A stretch of 64,000 bases of DNA, from NCBI RefSeq assembly GCF_006542275.1, contig NZ_CP041217.1:2093501-2157500 (forward strand), read 5' to 3'. Source of the DNA: Saccharibacillus brassicae. GTDB taxonomy: Bacteria; Bacillota; Bacilli; Paenibacillales; Paenibacillaceae. The notes below the pieces were generated by a model. That model did not search any database, was not told the origin of the DNA, and saw nothing but the letters and a program-made list of their open reading frames with translations. Below are positions 17,861-26,366 of the stretch, one piece after another. How positions within the stretch are numbered: the first letter of the stretch is position 1; each line of letters begins with the position of its first letter. The position numbers were made by a program, and so were the translations under genes.

Positions 17861-18340
17861 TCAAGCCGTCGTCGCGGCCGATTCCGCATAATGGGCATAT
17901 TCGGGCAGCAGTTCGTAATAGCCGCTCAGCGAGTACCCCATAATCGTGTCGAAAATCGCGGGATTCTCCCGGCGCAGAAGGTCGTCCGCATACCGCCAGG
18001 CATTTTCTTCCAGACGGAGCGAGACGCGGGTGCGAGACAGCTTGCCGCGAATATTGACCAGACGTTCGGACAGATAGTCGAGTTCGGGGTCGTGCGCGTG
18101 TCCCAGTTCATGGGCCAGAACGACTCGCACATATTCTTCGAACGGTTCAAGCGAATCGAAGAGAAGCTTGCACTGCTGTTCGAGCACGCCCAAATACAGC
18201 GTAATCCGATTCTCGTCGAGATTATATTTGCCGCCGATCAATCGTTTGCCGGGAAACAGATGCTCCAGCACGACTTCGATCTGGCTGTTCGAACGGGTCA
18301 GGACGTCGTTAATGGTTCGTTCGATAAGAATTCTGTTCAT
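17861..18340 (-). CDS. Putative zinc metallopeptidase-like protein (HELGH)
   Basis: 159 residues. It carries the zinc motif HELGH at residues 77-81 (VVLAHELGHAHD) and a downstream acidic segment RLEENAWRYADDLL whose Glu111 or Glu112 could be the third ligand, as in ImmA/IrrE- or SprT-like small metalloproteins. No signal peptide or membrane segment. The ATG is supported by GGGAG 7 nt upstream. It is monocistronic with its own terminator. The specific family is not recognised and no partner antitoxin or repressor gene is adjacent. Confidence 0.7.
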   Translation of the reverse strand: MNRILIERTINDVLTRSNSQIEVVLEHLFPGKRLIGGKYNLDENRITLYLGVLEQQCKLLFDSLEPFEEYVRVVLAHELGHAHDPELDYLSERLVNIRGKLSRTRVSLRLEENAWRYADDLLRRENPAIFDTIMGYSLSGYYELLPEYAHYAESAATTA

Positions 18341-18616
18341 GCGGTTTCTCCCGTTCCTTTTTTACAATAAATATCGGCATGCCGCCGCTTTTTATAAAGG
18401 GAAGCCGGAGAATAGTATACCGCTATTGGCTGCAAAATGGAAACAAATAATAATTTTACCCGCTTCCTCGCTTTTTGAAACAACCGACCGACAAAAGTCG
18501 CGAAAACATGATTTTATTACGTTTTTGCCTGCTTCGCTATCTGCGGCGCGCTTGGAAAAACAGGTCCGGTCCGTTACACTTTTAAAGTAGGATTTTCTAA
18601 CGAGGAGGAAGTTAAG

Positions 18617-19345
18617 ATGACCCTGATCGAACTCAAAAACCAAACGGCCGTCATTACCGGAGCGGGCAAAGGCATCGGACGTGCCATCGCGGAAGCGCTC
18701 GCCGCCGAAGGCGTGCATCTCGGACTGATCGCGCGTACCGCTTCCGACCTGGAATCGCTCAAGAGCGAACTGTCGGAAAAATACGGCGTGAACGTATTCG
18801 TGCACGCAGCCGACGTCTCGGCCCGCGCCGATATCGAAGCCGCGATCCATACCCTGCACGAACAGCTCGGCGCGATCGACATCCTGATCAACAACGCCGG
18901 CATCGGCTCGTTCGGCAAACTCGTCGAGATGGACCCGGACGAGTGGGAACAAATCATCCGTGTCAACCTCATGGGCGCCTACTACGCGACACGCGCCGCC
19001 CTGCCGTTCATGATCGAGCAGAACGGCGGCAACATCCTGAACGTCGCTTCCACGGCGGGCGAACGCGGCTTCGCGACCGGCTCGGCCTACTGCGCGTCCA
19101 AAGCGGGACTGATCGCCATGGGCGAAGCCGTCATGCAGGAAGTGCGCAAGTCGAATATCCGCGTCGTGACGCTGAACCCGAGCACCGTCAACACGGAACT
19201 CGCGTCCAACAACAATCTGCCGATCGGCGACGAAGACCGCATGATGCAGGCCGAAGACGTTGCCGACCTGGCCGTCTCCACCTTGAAGCTGCCGACACGC
19301 GTATTCGTGAAATCGGCCGGCATCTGGACGACGAATCCGCAGTAA
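18617..19345 (+). CDS. Short-chain dehydrogenase/reductase (3-ketoacyl-ACP-reductase-like)
   Basis: 242 residues with the classical SDR set: TGAGKGIG cofactor motif (~14-21), NNAG (~93-96), the catalytic Ser in NVASTAG and YCASK (Tyr-x-x-x-Lys). Resembles FabG/YkvO-type NADP(H) reductases; substrate unknown. GAGGAGGAAG lies just before the ATG. It stands alone with a terminator, away from any fatty-acid operon, so a stress or detoxification role is as likely as fatty-acid synthesis. Confidence 0.9.
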   Translation: MTLIELKNQTAVITGAGKGIGRAIAEALAAEGVHLGLIARTASDLESLKSELSEKYGVNVFVHAADVSARADIEAAIHTLHEQLGAIDILINNAGIGSFGKLVEMDPDEWEQIIRVNLMGAYYATRAALPFMIEQNGGNILNVASTAGERGFATGSAYCASKAGLIAMGEAVMQEVRKSNIRVVTLNPSTVNTELASNNNLPIGDEDRMMQAEDVADLAVSTLKLPTRVFVKSAGIWTTNPQ

Positions 19346-19392
19346 AACGTGACTGTTCGCAGGCGCATCGAACGATCGGAACAGAAACACCC

Positions 19393-19429
19393 AAAAAAAC
19401 CTCTGCCGCTTGATCGGTAGAGGTTTTTT
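19393..19429. terminator. Bidirectional terminator, SDR / nitric oxide synthase
   Basis: AACCTCTGCCG pairs with CGGTAGAGGTT (one mismatch), flanked by A7 upstream and T6 downstream, so it can work in both directions between the convergent genes. Confidence 0.88.
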
Positions 19430-19482
19430 GACGAGTCTTAGCTGTTTGATTCCGGACGGTTTTCTGTTTCGCCCGGCCGCGC

Positions 19483-20814
19483 TTAATGAAACGGACATGC
19501 TCCGGCCGGAGCGGAACCCGTATCGGGGCGGGACGCGAGGCGATCCGCGCCGCCGCTCTCCCGGGCTGCCGGACTCCGGCCCGCGCCGGTCATCGCACAC
19601 ACGCCGGCCGGTGGCCGCTCCGTCTGTCCCGACGCTTCTTCAGAAACTTCTGCCGATGCTTCTCCCGACGCAGCCCACACAGGCGACGCAGCCGATGAAG
19701 AGTCGCGCTGCGCGGCATACGGTTTTTTGGCATAAAAGAAATTCGGCTTCTCGATCGTATTGTCGTACCGTTTATGGAAAACGTGCGTCGTAGCCGGCGA
19801 CATCGGCGGGATCAGCCAGGCCCAGTTGCCCGTCACGGCCCGGCCGGCTTCGCGTTCGCGCTTCTCGAACGTCTCGAACTGCGCGGCCGCCGTATGATGG
19901 TCGATCATGCTGACGCCGGCCGCCCGGTAAGACTCCAGCACCGCGACGTTCAGCTCGACCAGCGCCCGGTCCTGCCAGAGCGTGCTACGCCGGCTGCGAT
20001 CGAGTCCCATCAGATCGGCGACGGCGGGCAGCTGATCGTAGCGGCCTTCGTCCGCGAAGTTGCGCGCCCCGATCTCCGTGCCCATGTACCAGCCGTTAAA
20101 CGGCGCTCCGCCGTAGGAGATGCCGCCGATCTCAAGCCGCATGCCGGAGACAGCCGGCACCGCGTACCATTTGAGCCCCAGTTCGTCGAAGCCCGGAAGG
20201 TCCGGATGCCGGATGTCGACCTCCAGCACTTTGCTTCGCGGCAGCTCGAACCATTTCGGTTCCCGGCCGTCGAGCTGGACGACCAGCGGCAGCACGTCGT
20301 AGTCCGTTCGTGCGCCGCTCCAGCCGAGCCGTTCGCACACGGCCGTAAATTCCAGCGAAGCCGGATCGCCGATACGCGCCCCGCTGCCCGACCGGTAACC
20401 CGCGTAGCGGATCAGCTGCTCGTTCCATACACGCACGCCGGGTCCGGTCGAATCGGCCGGCTTGAAGACCGTGATCGTCGGCCGGATACGGCCGCGGTTC
20501 GTCGCGTAATCGAGATGCTCGATCAGCGCCTGCGCAATCTCCGCTTCGGACGAGAGTTCCCGCCGGTCGATCACGTGCAGACTGTCCCACGGCAGGCGCC
20601 CGATGCAGCGGTTGCTGCTGCGCCAAGCCATCCGCGCCCCGTGGCGCAGTTCGTCGTACGTGTGCGCGTACGTCCCGCTTGCTTCGATCTCCCGGCGAAT
20701 CTCGCCGATGCGCCGCTCCGCTTCTTCCTCCGCCTGCCCGAGTTCCGCATAGCACCGGCGGATAAAAAGTTCCGCTTCCGCAAGCAGAACTGCGCGCTCT
20801 TCGCGCTCCTCCAT
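19483..20814 (-). CDS. nos: Nitric oxide synthase oxygenase with C-terminal extension
   Basis: 443 residues. The oxygenase core is complete: heme-ligand Cys70 in [11 protein letters not shown], and the arginine-binding Glu247 in [15 protein letters not shown]. It oxidises L-arginine to citrulline and NO with electrons from a separate reductase. The usual bacterial core ends near [11 protein letters not shown] (~366); here about 75 more residues follow, rich in Ala/Ser/Glu/Gly and ending in CPFH, with Cys406 and Cys440. The ATG at 20814 has GGAGGGG 5 nt upstream; longer in-frame starts lack one. The tail is in frame with normal codon use and ends just before a terminator. Confidence 0.92.
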   Translation of the reverse strand: MEEREERAVLLAEAELFIRRCYAELGQAEEEAERRIGEIRREIEASGTYAHTYDELRHGARMAWRSSNRCIGRLPWDSLHVIDRRELSSEAEIAQALIEHLDYATNRGRIRPTITVFKPADSTGPGVRVWNEQLIRYAGYRSGSGARIGDPASLEFTAVCERLGWSGARTDYDVLPLVVQLDGREPKWFELPRSKVLEVDIRHPDLPGFDELGLKWYAVPAVSGMRLEIGGISYGGAPFNGWYMGTEIGARNFADEGRYDQLPAVADLMGLDRSRRSTLWQDRALVELNVAVLESYRAAGVSMIDHHTAAAQFETFEKREREAGRAVTGNWAWLIPPMSPATTHVFHKRYDNTIEKPNFFYAKKPYAAQRDSSSAASPVWAASGEASAEVSEEASGQTERPPAGVCAMTGAGRSPAARESGGADRLASRPDTGSAPAGACPFH

Positions 20815-20945
20815 GCCTACCCCTCCATTCCCGTAAGTGATCGTAATCACATCTATTTGTATCATAAGCCAGCGCGGCCGAAAAGAAGAGACGATTTCGC
20901 GAAGATTTCGTGTCGAAACCAAAAGGGCAGACGGCAAAGCGCGAC

Positions 20946-21000
20946 AAAAAACCGGGTTCGGATGCGCGGCTGTCGCAGCAGGCATTCCGAACCCGGTTGA
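20946..21000 (-). terminator. Terminator downstream of dps on the minus strand
   Basis: AACCGGGTTCGGA and TCCGAACCCGGTT form a 13-bp stem; on the minus strand TTTTTT follows. It lies 274 bp beyond the dps stop and upstream of nos, so the dps transcript would span the repeat ORF in antisense. Confidence 0.8.
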
Positions 21001-21031
21001 ATATATTTCGTATTTCGCGGTGCTGTCGTTC

Positions 21032-21271
21032 ATGGGACCGTTGATTTCGTCGGCGATTGAGCAGGCGATCGAATCGGCGATCGAATCGACGGTTGAATCG
21101 GCGATCGAGCAAGCGATCGAGTCGACGGTCGAATCGGCGGTCGAGCAGGTGATTGAGCAAGCGATCGAGTCGACGGTTGAATCGGCGGTCGAGCAGGTGA
21201 TTGAGCAAGCGATCGAGTCGACGGTTGAGCAGGCGATTTCACAGTTGAGCAGGCGATTTCTTGGGCGTTAG
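21032..21271 (+). CDS. Possible 79-residue protein made of tetrapeptide repeats
   Basis: After MGPLIS the frame is about 16 repeats of x-(A/T/V)-(I/V)-E, such as [12 protein letters not shown] and SAVE, then QLSRRFLGR. Differences between 12-nt units are mostly synonymous in this frame (GTC/GTT, GAG/GAA, CAA/CAG, ATC/ATT) or conservative, which favours selection on this protein. There is no ribosome site before the ATG; a GTG four codons earlier has none either. The stop is 2 bp from the convergent dps stop. A regular amphipathic helix is expected. It may be a real small protein or a coding relic. Confidence 0.4.
   Translation: MGPLISSAIEQAIESAIESTVESAIEQAIESTVESAVEQVIEQAIESTVESAVEQVIEQAIESTVEQAISQLSRRFLGR
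21041..21247. repeat. 12-nt tandem repeat array next to dps
   Basis: Units of the type GCGATCGAGCAA / TCGACGGTCGAA with a higher-order 60-nt period visible in the second half, directly beyond the dps stop codon. Confidence 0.88.
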
Positions 21272-21273
21272 CC

Positions 21274-21747
21274 TTAGCGGCCCATGTAGGCTTCCAGCAT
21301 CCAGGCGTCTTTGTCGACGGCCGTCTGCATGCCGATCAGCATGTCTTCGGTGACTTTGTCTTCAAGCGCTCCCGCGATCTGAATCGCTTCCTGAAGTTCG
21401 GCCGATTCGGCGCGGAAATCGCGCACCAGCGTTTCGACCATCTGCTCGGCGGTCTCGTCGCCTCTTGCTTCGGACACGCTGGTCAGTTCGAGGTGTTCGC
21501 GCAGCGTCGCGGCAGGCGATCCGCCGATCGTGAGCAGGCGCTCCGCCACTTCGTCCATGCGCAGCGTGGCGGCGTTGTACAGTTCTTCGAATTTGGCGTG
21601 CAGGGTGAAGAAATGCGTGCCTTTGACGTACCAGTGGTAGTTATGCAGCTTCGTGTAGAGGACGGACCAGTCAGCGACCTGTTTATTGAGCGCGCGATGC
21701 AATTCGACGGTAGTATCGACGTTTACGTTCGTTTTGACGGTTTCCAT
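21274..21747 (-). CDS. dps: Dps-family ferritin-like DNA-protection protein
   Basis: 157 residues. The intersubunit ferroxidase ligands match L. innocua Dps in spacing: His38 (NYHWY), His50 (TLHAKFEE), Asp65 and Glu69 (RMDEVAE). The protein forms dodecamers that oxidise and store iron with hydrogen peroxide. AAAGGAG is 10 nt before the ATG. An extended -10 promoter and a PerR-like dyad lie in the leader. The region beyond the stop is the tetrapeptide repeat. Confidence 0.93.
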   Translation of the reverse strand: METVKTNVNVDTTVELHRALNKQVADWSVLYTKLHNYHWYVKGTHFFTLHAKFEELYNAATLRMDEVAERLLTIGGSPAATLREHLELTSVSEARGDETAEQMVETLVRDFRAESAELQEAIQIAGALEDKVTEDMLIGMQTAVDKDAWMLEAYMGR

Positions 21748-21773
21748 GAGTGATTGGCTCCTTTATTTTAAAT

Positions 21774-21788
21774 TTAGACTTGTTCTAA
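21774..21788. promoter_or_regulatory. PerR-box-like dyad in the dps leader
   Basis: TTAGACTTGTTCTAA matches the PerR consensus TTATAATNATTATAA at 10 of 14 defined positions and is the core of a longer perfect repeat ATTTAGA-N5-TCTAAAT. It lies between the -10 and the ribosome site. Confidence 0.55.
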
Positions 21789-21800
21789 ATCCTTGTTTAA

Positions 21801-21809
21801 ATTATAGCA
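21801..21809 (-). promoter_or_regulatory. Extended -10 promoter of dps
   Basis: Minus strand TGCTATAAT, a perfect TGnTATAAT element, 54 nt before the start codon. No good -35 is needed with this form. Confidence 0.6.
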
Positions 21810-21810
21810 C

Positions 21811-22284
21811 CGCTAGGTCGAAAAAGCGAGCGTTTGGCAAAAGTTTTTCCCGAAAACTTTGCAGCCAGGGCGTGTGTGTGAACCTGTCTTCCCTGCCGGA
21901 CGCCTCCGTTCGGATTCCTGTGCCGGATGAAGCCTCCAACCGGATAAGCGCTGGGACGAGTAACCCCAGAGTCGAGTAACCCCAGAGTCGAATAACAACC
22001 GAGTCGGAAAAGTGGACGAAAAGTCAGCAATTCGAGCGAACAGCTTCAGCTGAACAAACAAATGTTGATGAATAGTCACCTTTTGTTTTGTTTTTCCCCG
22101 CCACACCGTCCATTTCAGAGAAATTGTTGACCTGAAGTCAGCAACTTCTCCGGAATGGGTCAAAAAAGAGAAAAAAGCTGACGAAAAGTCAACTTTTGAT
22201 ATGCCTATTTTAAATAAGCGGTTTGGGAAGGGTAAAAGGCGTTCCGGAGCTGCCGCCGCCCGAAAACAGCCCGGCGGACAGCAG
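21811..22284. other. Gene-free stretch with short repeated motifs
   Basis: Contains CCCAGAGTCGAGTAA repeated about 2.5 times near 21960-22000 and several AGTCAGCAA / AAGTCAACTT motifs from 22025 to 22200. No ribosome site, family match or terminator was found that would support a gene. Confidence 0.5.
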
Positions 22285-22326
22285 AAAACCCCCGCCGCCT
22301 GCTTGAGCAGACGGCGGGGGTTTTCC
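22285..22326. terminator. Bidirectional terminator past the nucleoside hydrolase
   Basis: AAAACCCCCGCCG pairs with CGGCGGGGGTTTT over a 14-nt loop; T runs on both strands. Confidence 0.85.
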
Positions 22327-22348
22327 CTATTGTTGATTTGGCTGCCCC

Positions 22349-22552
22349 GCTGCGCAGCAAGGCGCGCAGCCCGAGCGTACTACGAACGCTCGGGTATCGA
22401 CTTGCACAGCAAGGCGCGAAGCCCGGAGCGTACTACGAACGCTCGGGTATCGACTTGCACAGCAAGGCGCGAAGCCCCGAGCGCACTACGAACGCTCAGG
22501 TATCGACTTGCGCAGCAAGGCGCGAAGCCCGAGCGTATTATATACGCTCGGG
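22349..22552. repeat. 53-bp tandem array of hairpin units (about four)
   Basis: Each unit has a palindrome like CCCGAGCGTA...CGCTCGGG (22370-22394, 22422-22447, 22475-22500, 22528-22552) and a second small stem CTTGC...GCAAG. The last unit contains the stop codon of the nucleoside hydrolase in its loop, so the array begins inside the gene's 3' end. Confidence 0.9.
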
Positions 22553-23488
22553 CGCGGACCCCTTCGCAAGCTCCGTGACGTAATCGAAGAAGCCGGCGCC
22601 GTCCACGTCGTGGACGAGCTGGACAGGGCGTCCTTCGGCCGTCTCGACCGTGCGGCCCTGGCTCGGGCCGTCGGGGATGACGATCGCGTTCACGGTGCGG
22701 CGTTCCACCAGTTCCGGCTTGCCGAGCGAAGCGGTCGTCAGCACGTCCCACAGATAATAGGTGGAGTTCGTCTCCATATAGACGAGCGGCGGGCAGAACG
22801 CGTAGCACTGGCCGAGGAAATCGACGCCTTCGAAGCGGCGTTCCGAAGCCCAGCGATTGCGCACCGCGAGCGTCAACGGCACTTTGTTCGTGCTCTCCAG
22901 CGCGACCAGGTCGATCTCGATACCGCTGCGGAACACGCGGTCGGCCGATTCCGGGTCCCAAAACACGTTCCATTCGGCCGTGCCGTCATGTTCCGGTTCC
23001 TGCACGTTGCCGGCCTGGAACGTGCCGCCCATCCAGAACAGGCGCGAGATCTTCTGCTCGATCTCCGGCGCTTCGTCCAGTGCTCGCGCGAGATCGGTCA
23101 ACGGGCCGGTGAACAGCAGCGTCGTCTGCCCTTCGGTACGCTTCACCGTCTCGATCAGATGGCGATGCGCCGGAAGCGGCGACAGCGGCGCGTCCATGCG
23201 GCCCGATTCGTTCAGAATCGGCAGCGCGTCCACGAAGAACGAATGCATGCGCCATTCGGCCGGGAACGGATTTTTGCCGCGCGAGTTCGATTTGGACACT
23301 TCGACGGCCCGGCCTCTGCCGAAGCGGTCGATGATCTTGCGGCTGGCATCGGTAGCCGGCTCCAGATAACCGTCGGCCGGAATGACCGAGACGCCGGTGA
23401 CTTCGATGTCGTCCATTTGCAGCAGCAGAAACAGCGAGACCAAATCGTCCACTCCGCCGTCATGATTGAAATATACAGGTGTTTTCAA
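22538..23488 (-). CDS. Inosine/uridine-preferring nucleoside hydrolase family protein
   Basis: 316 residues. The N-terminus YFNHDGGVDDLVSLFLLL is the calcium-binding signature of the family, here with HDGG in place of the common DTDPG and with the terminal Asp pair kept. LLFTGPLTDLARAL and WMGGTFQAGNV are further family blocks. The enzymes hydrolyse the N-glycosidic bond of nucleosides. A GTG three codons upstream overlaps the ribosome site, so TTG at 23488, 7 nt after AAGGAG, is preferred. The last codons (PERI) fall inside a tandem-repeat unit. The altered N-terminal motif may change substrate range. Confidence 0.88.
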   Translation of the reverse strand: MKTPVYFNHDGGVDDLVSLFLLLQMDDIEVTGVSVIPADGYLEPATDASRKIIDRFGRGRAVEVSKSNSRGKNPFPAEWRMHSFFVDALPILNESGRMDAPLSPLPAHRHLIETVKRTEGQTTLLFTGPLTDLARALDEAPEIEQKISRLFWMGGTFQAGNVQEPEHDGTAEWNVFWDPESADRVFRSGIEIDLVALESTNKVPLTLAVRNRWASERRFEGVDFLGQCYAFCPPLVYMETNSTYYLWDVLTTASLGKPELVERRTVNAIVIPDGPSQGRTVETAEGRPVQLVHDVDGAGFFDYVTELAKGSAPERI

Positions 23489-23563
23489 ACGTTCCACTCC
23501 TTAATTCTTCATAATGCCTCTGGGCGGATGCCCGGCTCTTGCCTACCCGTCACAACACTGTTC

Positions 23564-23592
23564 ATTATGACCCGCAGCGCGAGCGGAGTAAA
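23564..23592 (-). promoter_or_regulatory. Promoter of the nucleoside hydrolase gene
   Basis: TTTACT (23592-23587), 17 nt, CATAAT (23569-23564). The sequence from -10 onward, CATAATGAACAG, is identical to that at the MMPL promoter. Confidence 0.55.
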
Positions 23593-23685
23593 GGCAAGGC
23601 GGCAAATTAAGCGGACGGGCATCTGCCTCGGCAGACAGCGTTTAGGCGGCTTTCGAACCCTGCCCAAGCTGAACCAAACCTATAC

Positions 23686-25914
23686 TCAGACTCCCGAAGC
23701 CGGCGTGTCGGAAGTCGGCTCTTTGTCCGTGACCGGAGCGCGGCCCGGCCAGAACGCGGCTTTGCCGAGCAGCATCGTGATCGCGGGTACGAGGAACGGA
23801 CGCACGATGAACGTGTCGAGCAGGACGCCCAGCGCGGCGACGACGCCGAACTGCACCAGCACCTGGATCGGCAGCGTCGCAAGCACCGCGAACGTGCCCG
23901 CGAGAATAACGCCGGCCGAAGTGATGACGGTGCCGGTCTCGCCGACGCCTTCGCGAATCGCCTGCTTGAGCGGCAGGCGGCGGCTTTTTTTCCAAATGCT
24001 CGAGATCATGAAGATGTTGTAATCCTCGCCGAGCGCGACCAGGAAGACGAAAGCGTACAGCGGAATCGCGCCCTGGATCGCCTCTTGGCCCATCGCGTAA
24101 TGCAGAATGAGCCAACCGAGGCCCAGCGCGGAAAAATAGGACAAGACGACGGTCGCGATCAGATACACCGTGGCGACGACCGACCGCAGGTAGGCGAGCA
24201 GCAGAATCGCGATCAACCCGATCACGACCGGAATGACGATGTCGGTATCCCGTTCGGTCGCCGCGCGGGTATCGGCCTGGGTGGCGGTCTGTCCGCCGAT
24301 CCAGACTTTGTCCGCCGCCGAAGCGACGCCCGCTTCCGTCAGCGCCGATTCGGCAGCCGTGCGCAGCCGCGCGACGTCGTCCATCGCTTCGTTGGCATAC
24401 GGATTCACGTTCAATTTGACGCTGTAGAGCTGGATATTGCTGTTCTGCGCGCCGCTCTCCGGCTCGGCGACCGCGTCGACGAAGCCAAGATCGGCCAGCT
24501 GCCCGGCGAGGCCCGTCTCCACGCCTTCGGCATCGACGATCACCTGCACGGGAGCGAGTTCGCCCGGCGAGAAGCCGTTCGCGATCGTATCGAACCCTTC
24601 GACGGAAGGCATGTCGGACGGGAACGAAGACAGCAGGTCATACGTGAAGCGAACCTGCGTCGAAGCGGCGGCCAGTCCGCCGAGCACGATCAGCGACGCG
24701 ATGACGACGGTCCACGGACGGACGGTGACCAGGCGGCCGATCCGGCTTTCTTTTTTGGGGCGGGGCTGGAACGGCTTGTTTTTGCTGCGGGCGCGTTCTT
24801 GTTCCATCTCCGGCGTGCGCGGCACGAACGGGAAGAACGAAGCGCGGCCGATCAGAGCCAGCATCGCGGGTACGAGCGTCAGGCTGGCGATGCCCATGAT
24901 CAGGATCGCGACGCCGAACGGAACCGCGAAGCGGTGGTAGGCGCCGTACTGCGCCAGCAGCAGCGTGAACAGCGAGAGCACGACCGTCAGGCCGCTCATC
25001 GCGATGGCGCCGGACGAACCGGACAGCGCGGCCTTGATCGCCGTACGCTTGTCGGGCGTCTCGGTCAGACACTGCCGGAAGCGCGTGATCAGGAACAGGC
25101 AGTAGTCTGTCCCGGCCCCGAACAGCAGCACGGTCATGATCGAGATGCCCTGCGAATCCGCGACGATCCAGCCGCGGTCGGCCATCGTGCCGAGCACGGG
25201 GCTGATGACCAGATATGCGAAGCCGACAGCCACGATCGGAATCAGGGCCAGAATCGGCGAACGGTAGATCAGCAGCAGGATGACCAGCACCAGAACGACG
25301 GTGCCGATCAGCAAGGAGACGTCGGCGTTCTGGAACAGCGCGCCGGCGTCGATTGCGATGCCGACCGGCCCGGTCACGCGCGCGGACAATTCGCCTGTTC
25401 CGGCTGCCGCCGCGAACGGATCGCCGCCGAGCACGGCGGATGCGCGCTCTTCCAGCTGCGCCACGCTTTCCTTGAGCATTTCCGTATCGGCGCCTTCGCC
25501 GAACGTGACCGGCAGCACGATCGTGCTGCCGTCTTCCGACAGCAGGCCCTGGCGGGCAGGCTCCGGCAGCCGGTGCAGCGGCAGCAGCCCGGTCTGCTGC
25601 GGCAGCGGCTCGGCTTCAAGCGACTCCGTCAGCTTGGCGATTCCGCTGAGGTCCGCTTCGTTGAGTCCCGCGCCGCGGTTCCAGACGAGCAGCGCCGGCT
25701 GTCCGCCGTCTCCGGGGAACTCGCGCTCGGCGAGCCGCGCCGCCTGAACGGACGGATAATCGGCGCTCAGATCCGCGGCTCCGTTATTCTCGCGTTCGCC
25801 GATGCCCGGCCACATCACGTTCAACAGCACGGCCGCGGCAATCCAGACCGCGACGACGACCCATCTTCCGACCGGTCCGGTCAATGCCCCGGTCACTCCT
25901 GTTCTCTTGTTCAT
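23686..25914 (-). CDS. MMPL/RND-type membrane exporter
   Basis: 742 residues. Two repeats, each a membrane helix, a large extracellular loop and a bundle of five or more helices, give the 12-segment MMPL plan. Family blocks include LLFGAGTDYCLFLITRF in the first half and VALGEDYNIFMISSIWKK in the second, with the acidic residues used for proton coupling. Relatives of B. subtilis YdfJ/YdgH export lipids or drugs. The ATG at 25914 has GGGAGG 5 nt upstream; the longer N-terminal reading frame is a leader region. It stands alone with a long (~270 nt) 5' leader and an operator-like palindrome in its promoter. Confidence 0.9.
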   Translation of the reverse strand: MNKRTGVTGALTGPVGRWVVVAVWIAAAVLLNVMWPGIGERENNGAADLSADYPSVQAARLAEREFPGDGGQPALLVWNRGAGLNEADLSGIAKLTESLEAEPLPQQTGLLPLHRLPEPARQGLLSEDGSTIVLPVTFGEGADTEMLKESVAQLEERASAVLGGDPFAAAAGTGELSARVTGPVGIAIDAGALFQNADVSLLIGTVVLVLVILLLIYRSPILALIPIVAVGFAYLVISPVLGTMADRGWIVADSQGISIMTVLLFGAGTDYCLFLITRFRQCLTETPDKRTAIKAALSGSSGAIAMSGLTVVLSLFTLLLAQYGAYHRFAVPFGVAILIMGIASLTLVPAMLALIGRASFFPFVPRTPEMEQERARSKNKPFQPRPKKESRIGRLVTVRPWTVVIASLIVLGGLAAASTQVRFTYDLLSSFPSDMPSVEGFDTIANGFSPGELAPVQVIVDAEGVETGLAGQLADLGFVDAVAEPESGAQNSNIQLYSVKLNVNPYANEAMDDVARLRTAAESALTEAGVASAADKVWIGGQTATQADTRAATERDTDIVIPVVIGLIAILLLAYLRSVVATVYLIATVVLSYFSALGLGWLILHYAMGQEAIQGAIPLYAFVFLVALGEDYNIFMISSIWKKSRRLPLKQAIREGVGETGTVITSAGVILAGTFAVLATLPIQVLVQFGVVAALGVLLDTFIVRPFLVPAITMLLGKAAFWPGRAPVTDKEPTSDTPASGV

Positions 25915-26183
25915 CTGTTCCTCCCGCTCGGCATCTTCCCGATGCCTGATATGATGATGGTACGTGCTTCTGTACAAGTTCCGCTGCGGTAGTCCGGTCA
26001 TGCAAGCCGGGCCAGCAGCACCCGGTCGCGCAAACCCGGCCAAGCAAGTTCTGCCAGCCACACCCGCTTGCGTAAATTCGGTTACGCCAACGCCATTACG
26101 CAAACCCGGTCACGCAAGTGGGTCCGCGCGAAAATCCCCAAACGGCTGCGCCGCTTCAGGTGACCCGCAGGTCATTCCTGTTC
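25915..26183. other. Long 5' leader of the MMPL gene
   Basis: About 260 nt of transcript leader lies between the predicted promoter and the start codon. It has direct repeats of the type GCAAACCCGG near 25990-26115. No leader gene with a ribosome site and no riboswitch I can name was seen. Confidence 0.5.
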
Positions 26184-26212
26184 ATTATGACTCACGAGTC
26201 ATTTCCGGTCAA
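26184..26212 (-). promoter_or_regulatory. Promoter with embedded palindromic operator, MMPL gene
   Basis: TTGACC (26212-26207), 17 nt, CATAAT (26189-26184). The spacer contains ATGACTC-AC-GAGTCAT (26187-26202), a perfect 7-bp dyad of the kind bound by TetR-family repressors; no such repressor is encoded next to it. Confidence 0.7.
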
Positions 26213-26247
26213 CGTTTATTATTTTCGCCGCCAATCATTCGCCGCGC

Positions 26248-26290
26248 AAAAAAAAACCGGAAGCGGATTCTGCATGCCGTGCTTCCGGTC
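26248..26290 (-). terminator. Terminator of the lipid kinase gene
   Basis: ACCGGAAGC (26256-26264) pairs with GCTTCCGGT (26281-26289); nine T follow on the minus strand. Confidence 0.88.
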
Positions 26291-26366
26291 ATATAGGCAA
26301 CAAAAAGGCCCGGCGGGCCTGAATCTCAAAATCTTCCGGGCCCAAAGCCGGGCAGTCCGCTGCCAA

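Noticed and set aside
18475-18503. ECF promoter TGAAAC-N16/17 upstream of the SDR gene
   Set aside because: The -35 fits but the -10 region reads TCGCG rather than CGTM, and it is over 110 nt from the gene; not convincing.
22349-22552. CRISPR or tRNA cluster
   Set aside because: Units are tandem hairpins without variable spacers; no cloverleaf or acceptor sequence is seen.
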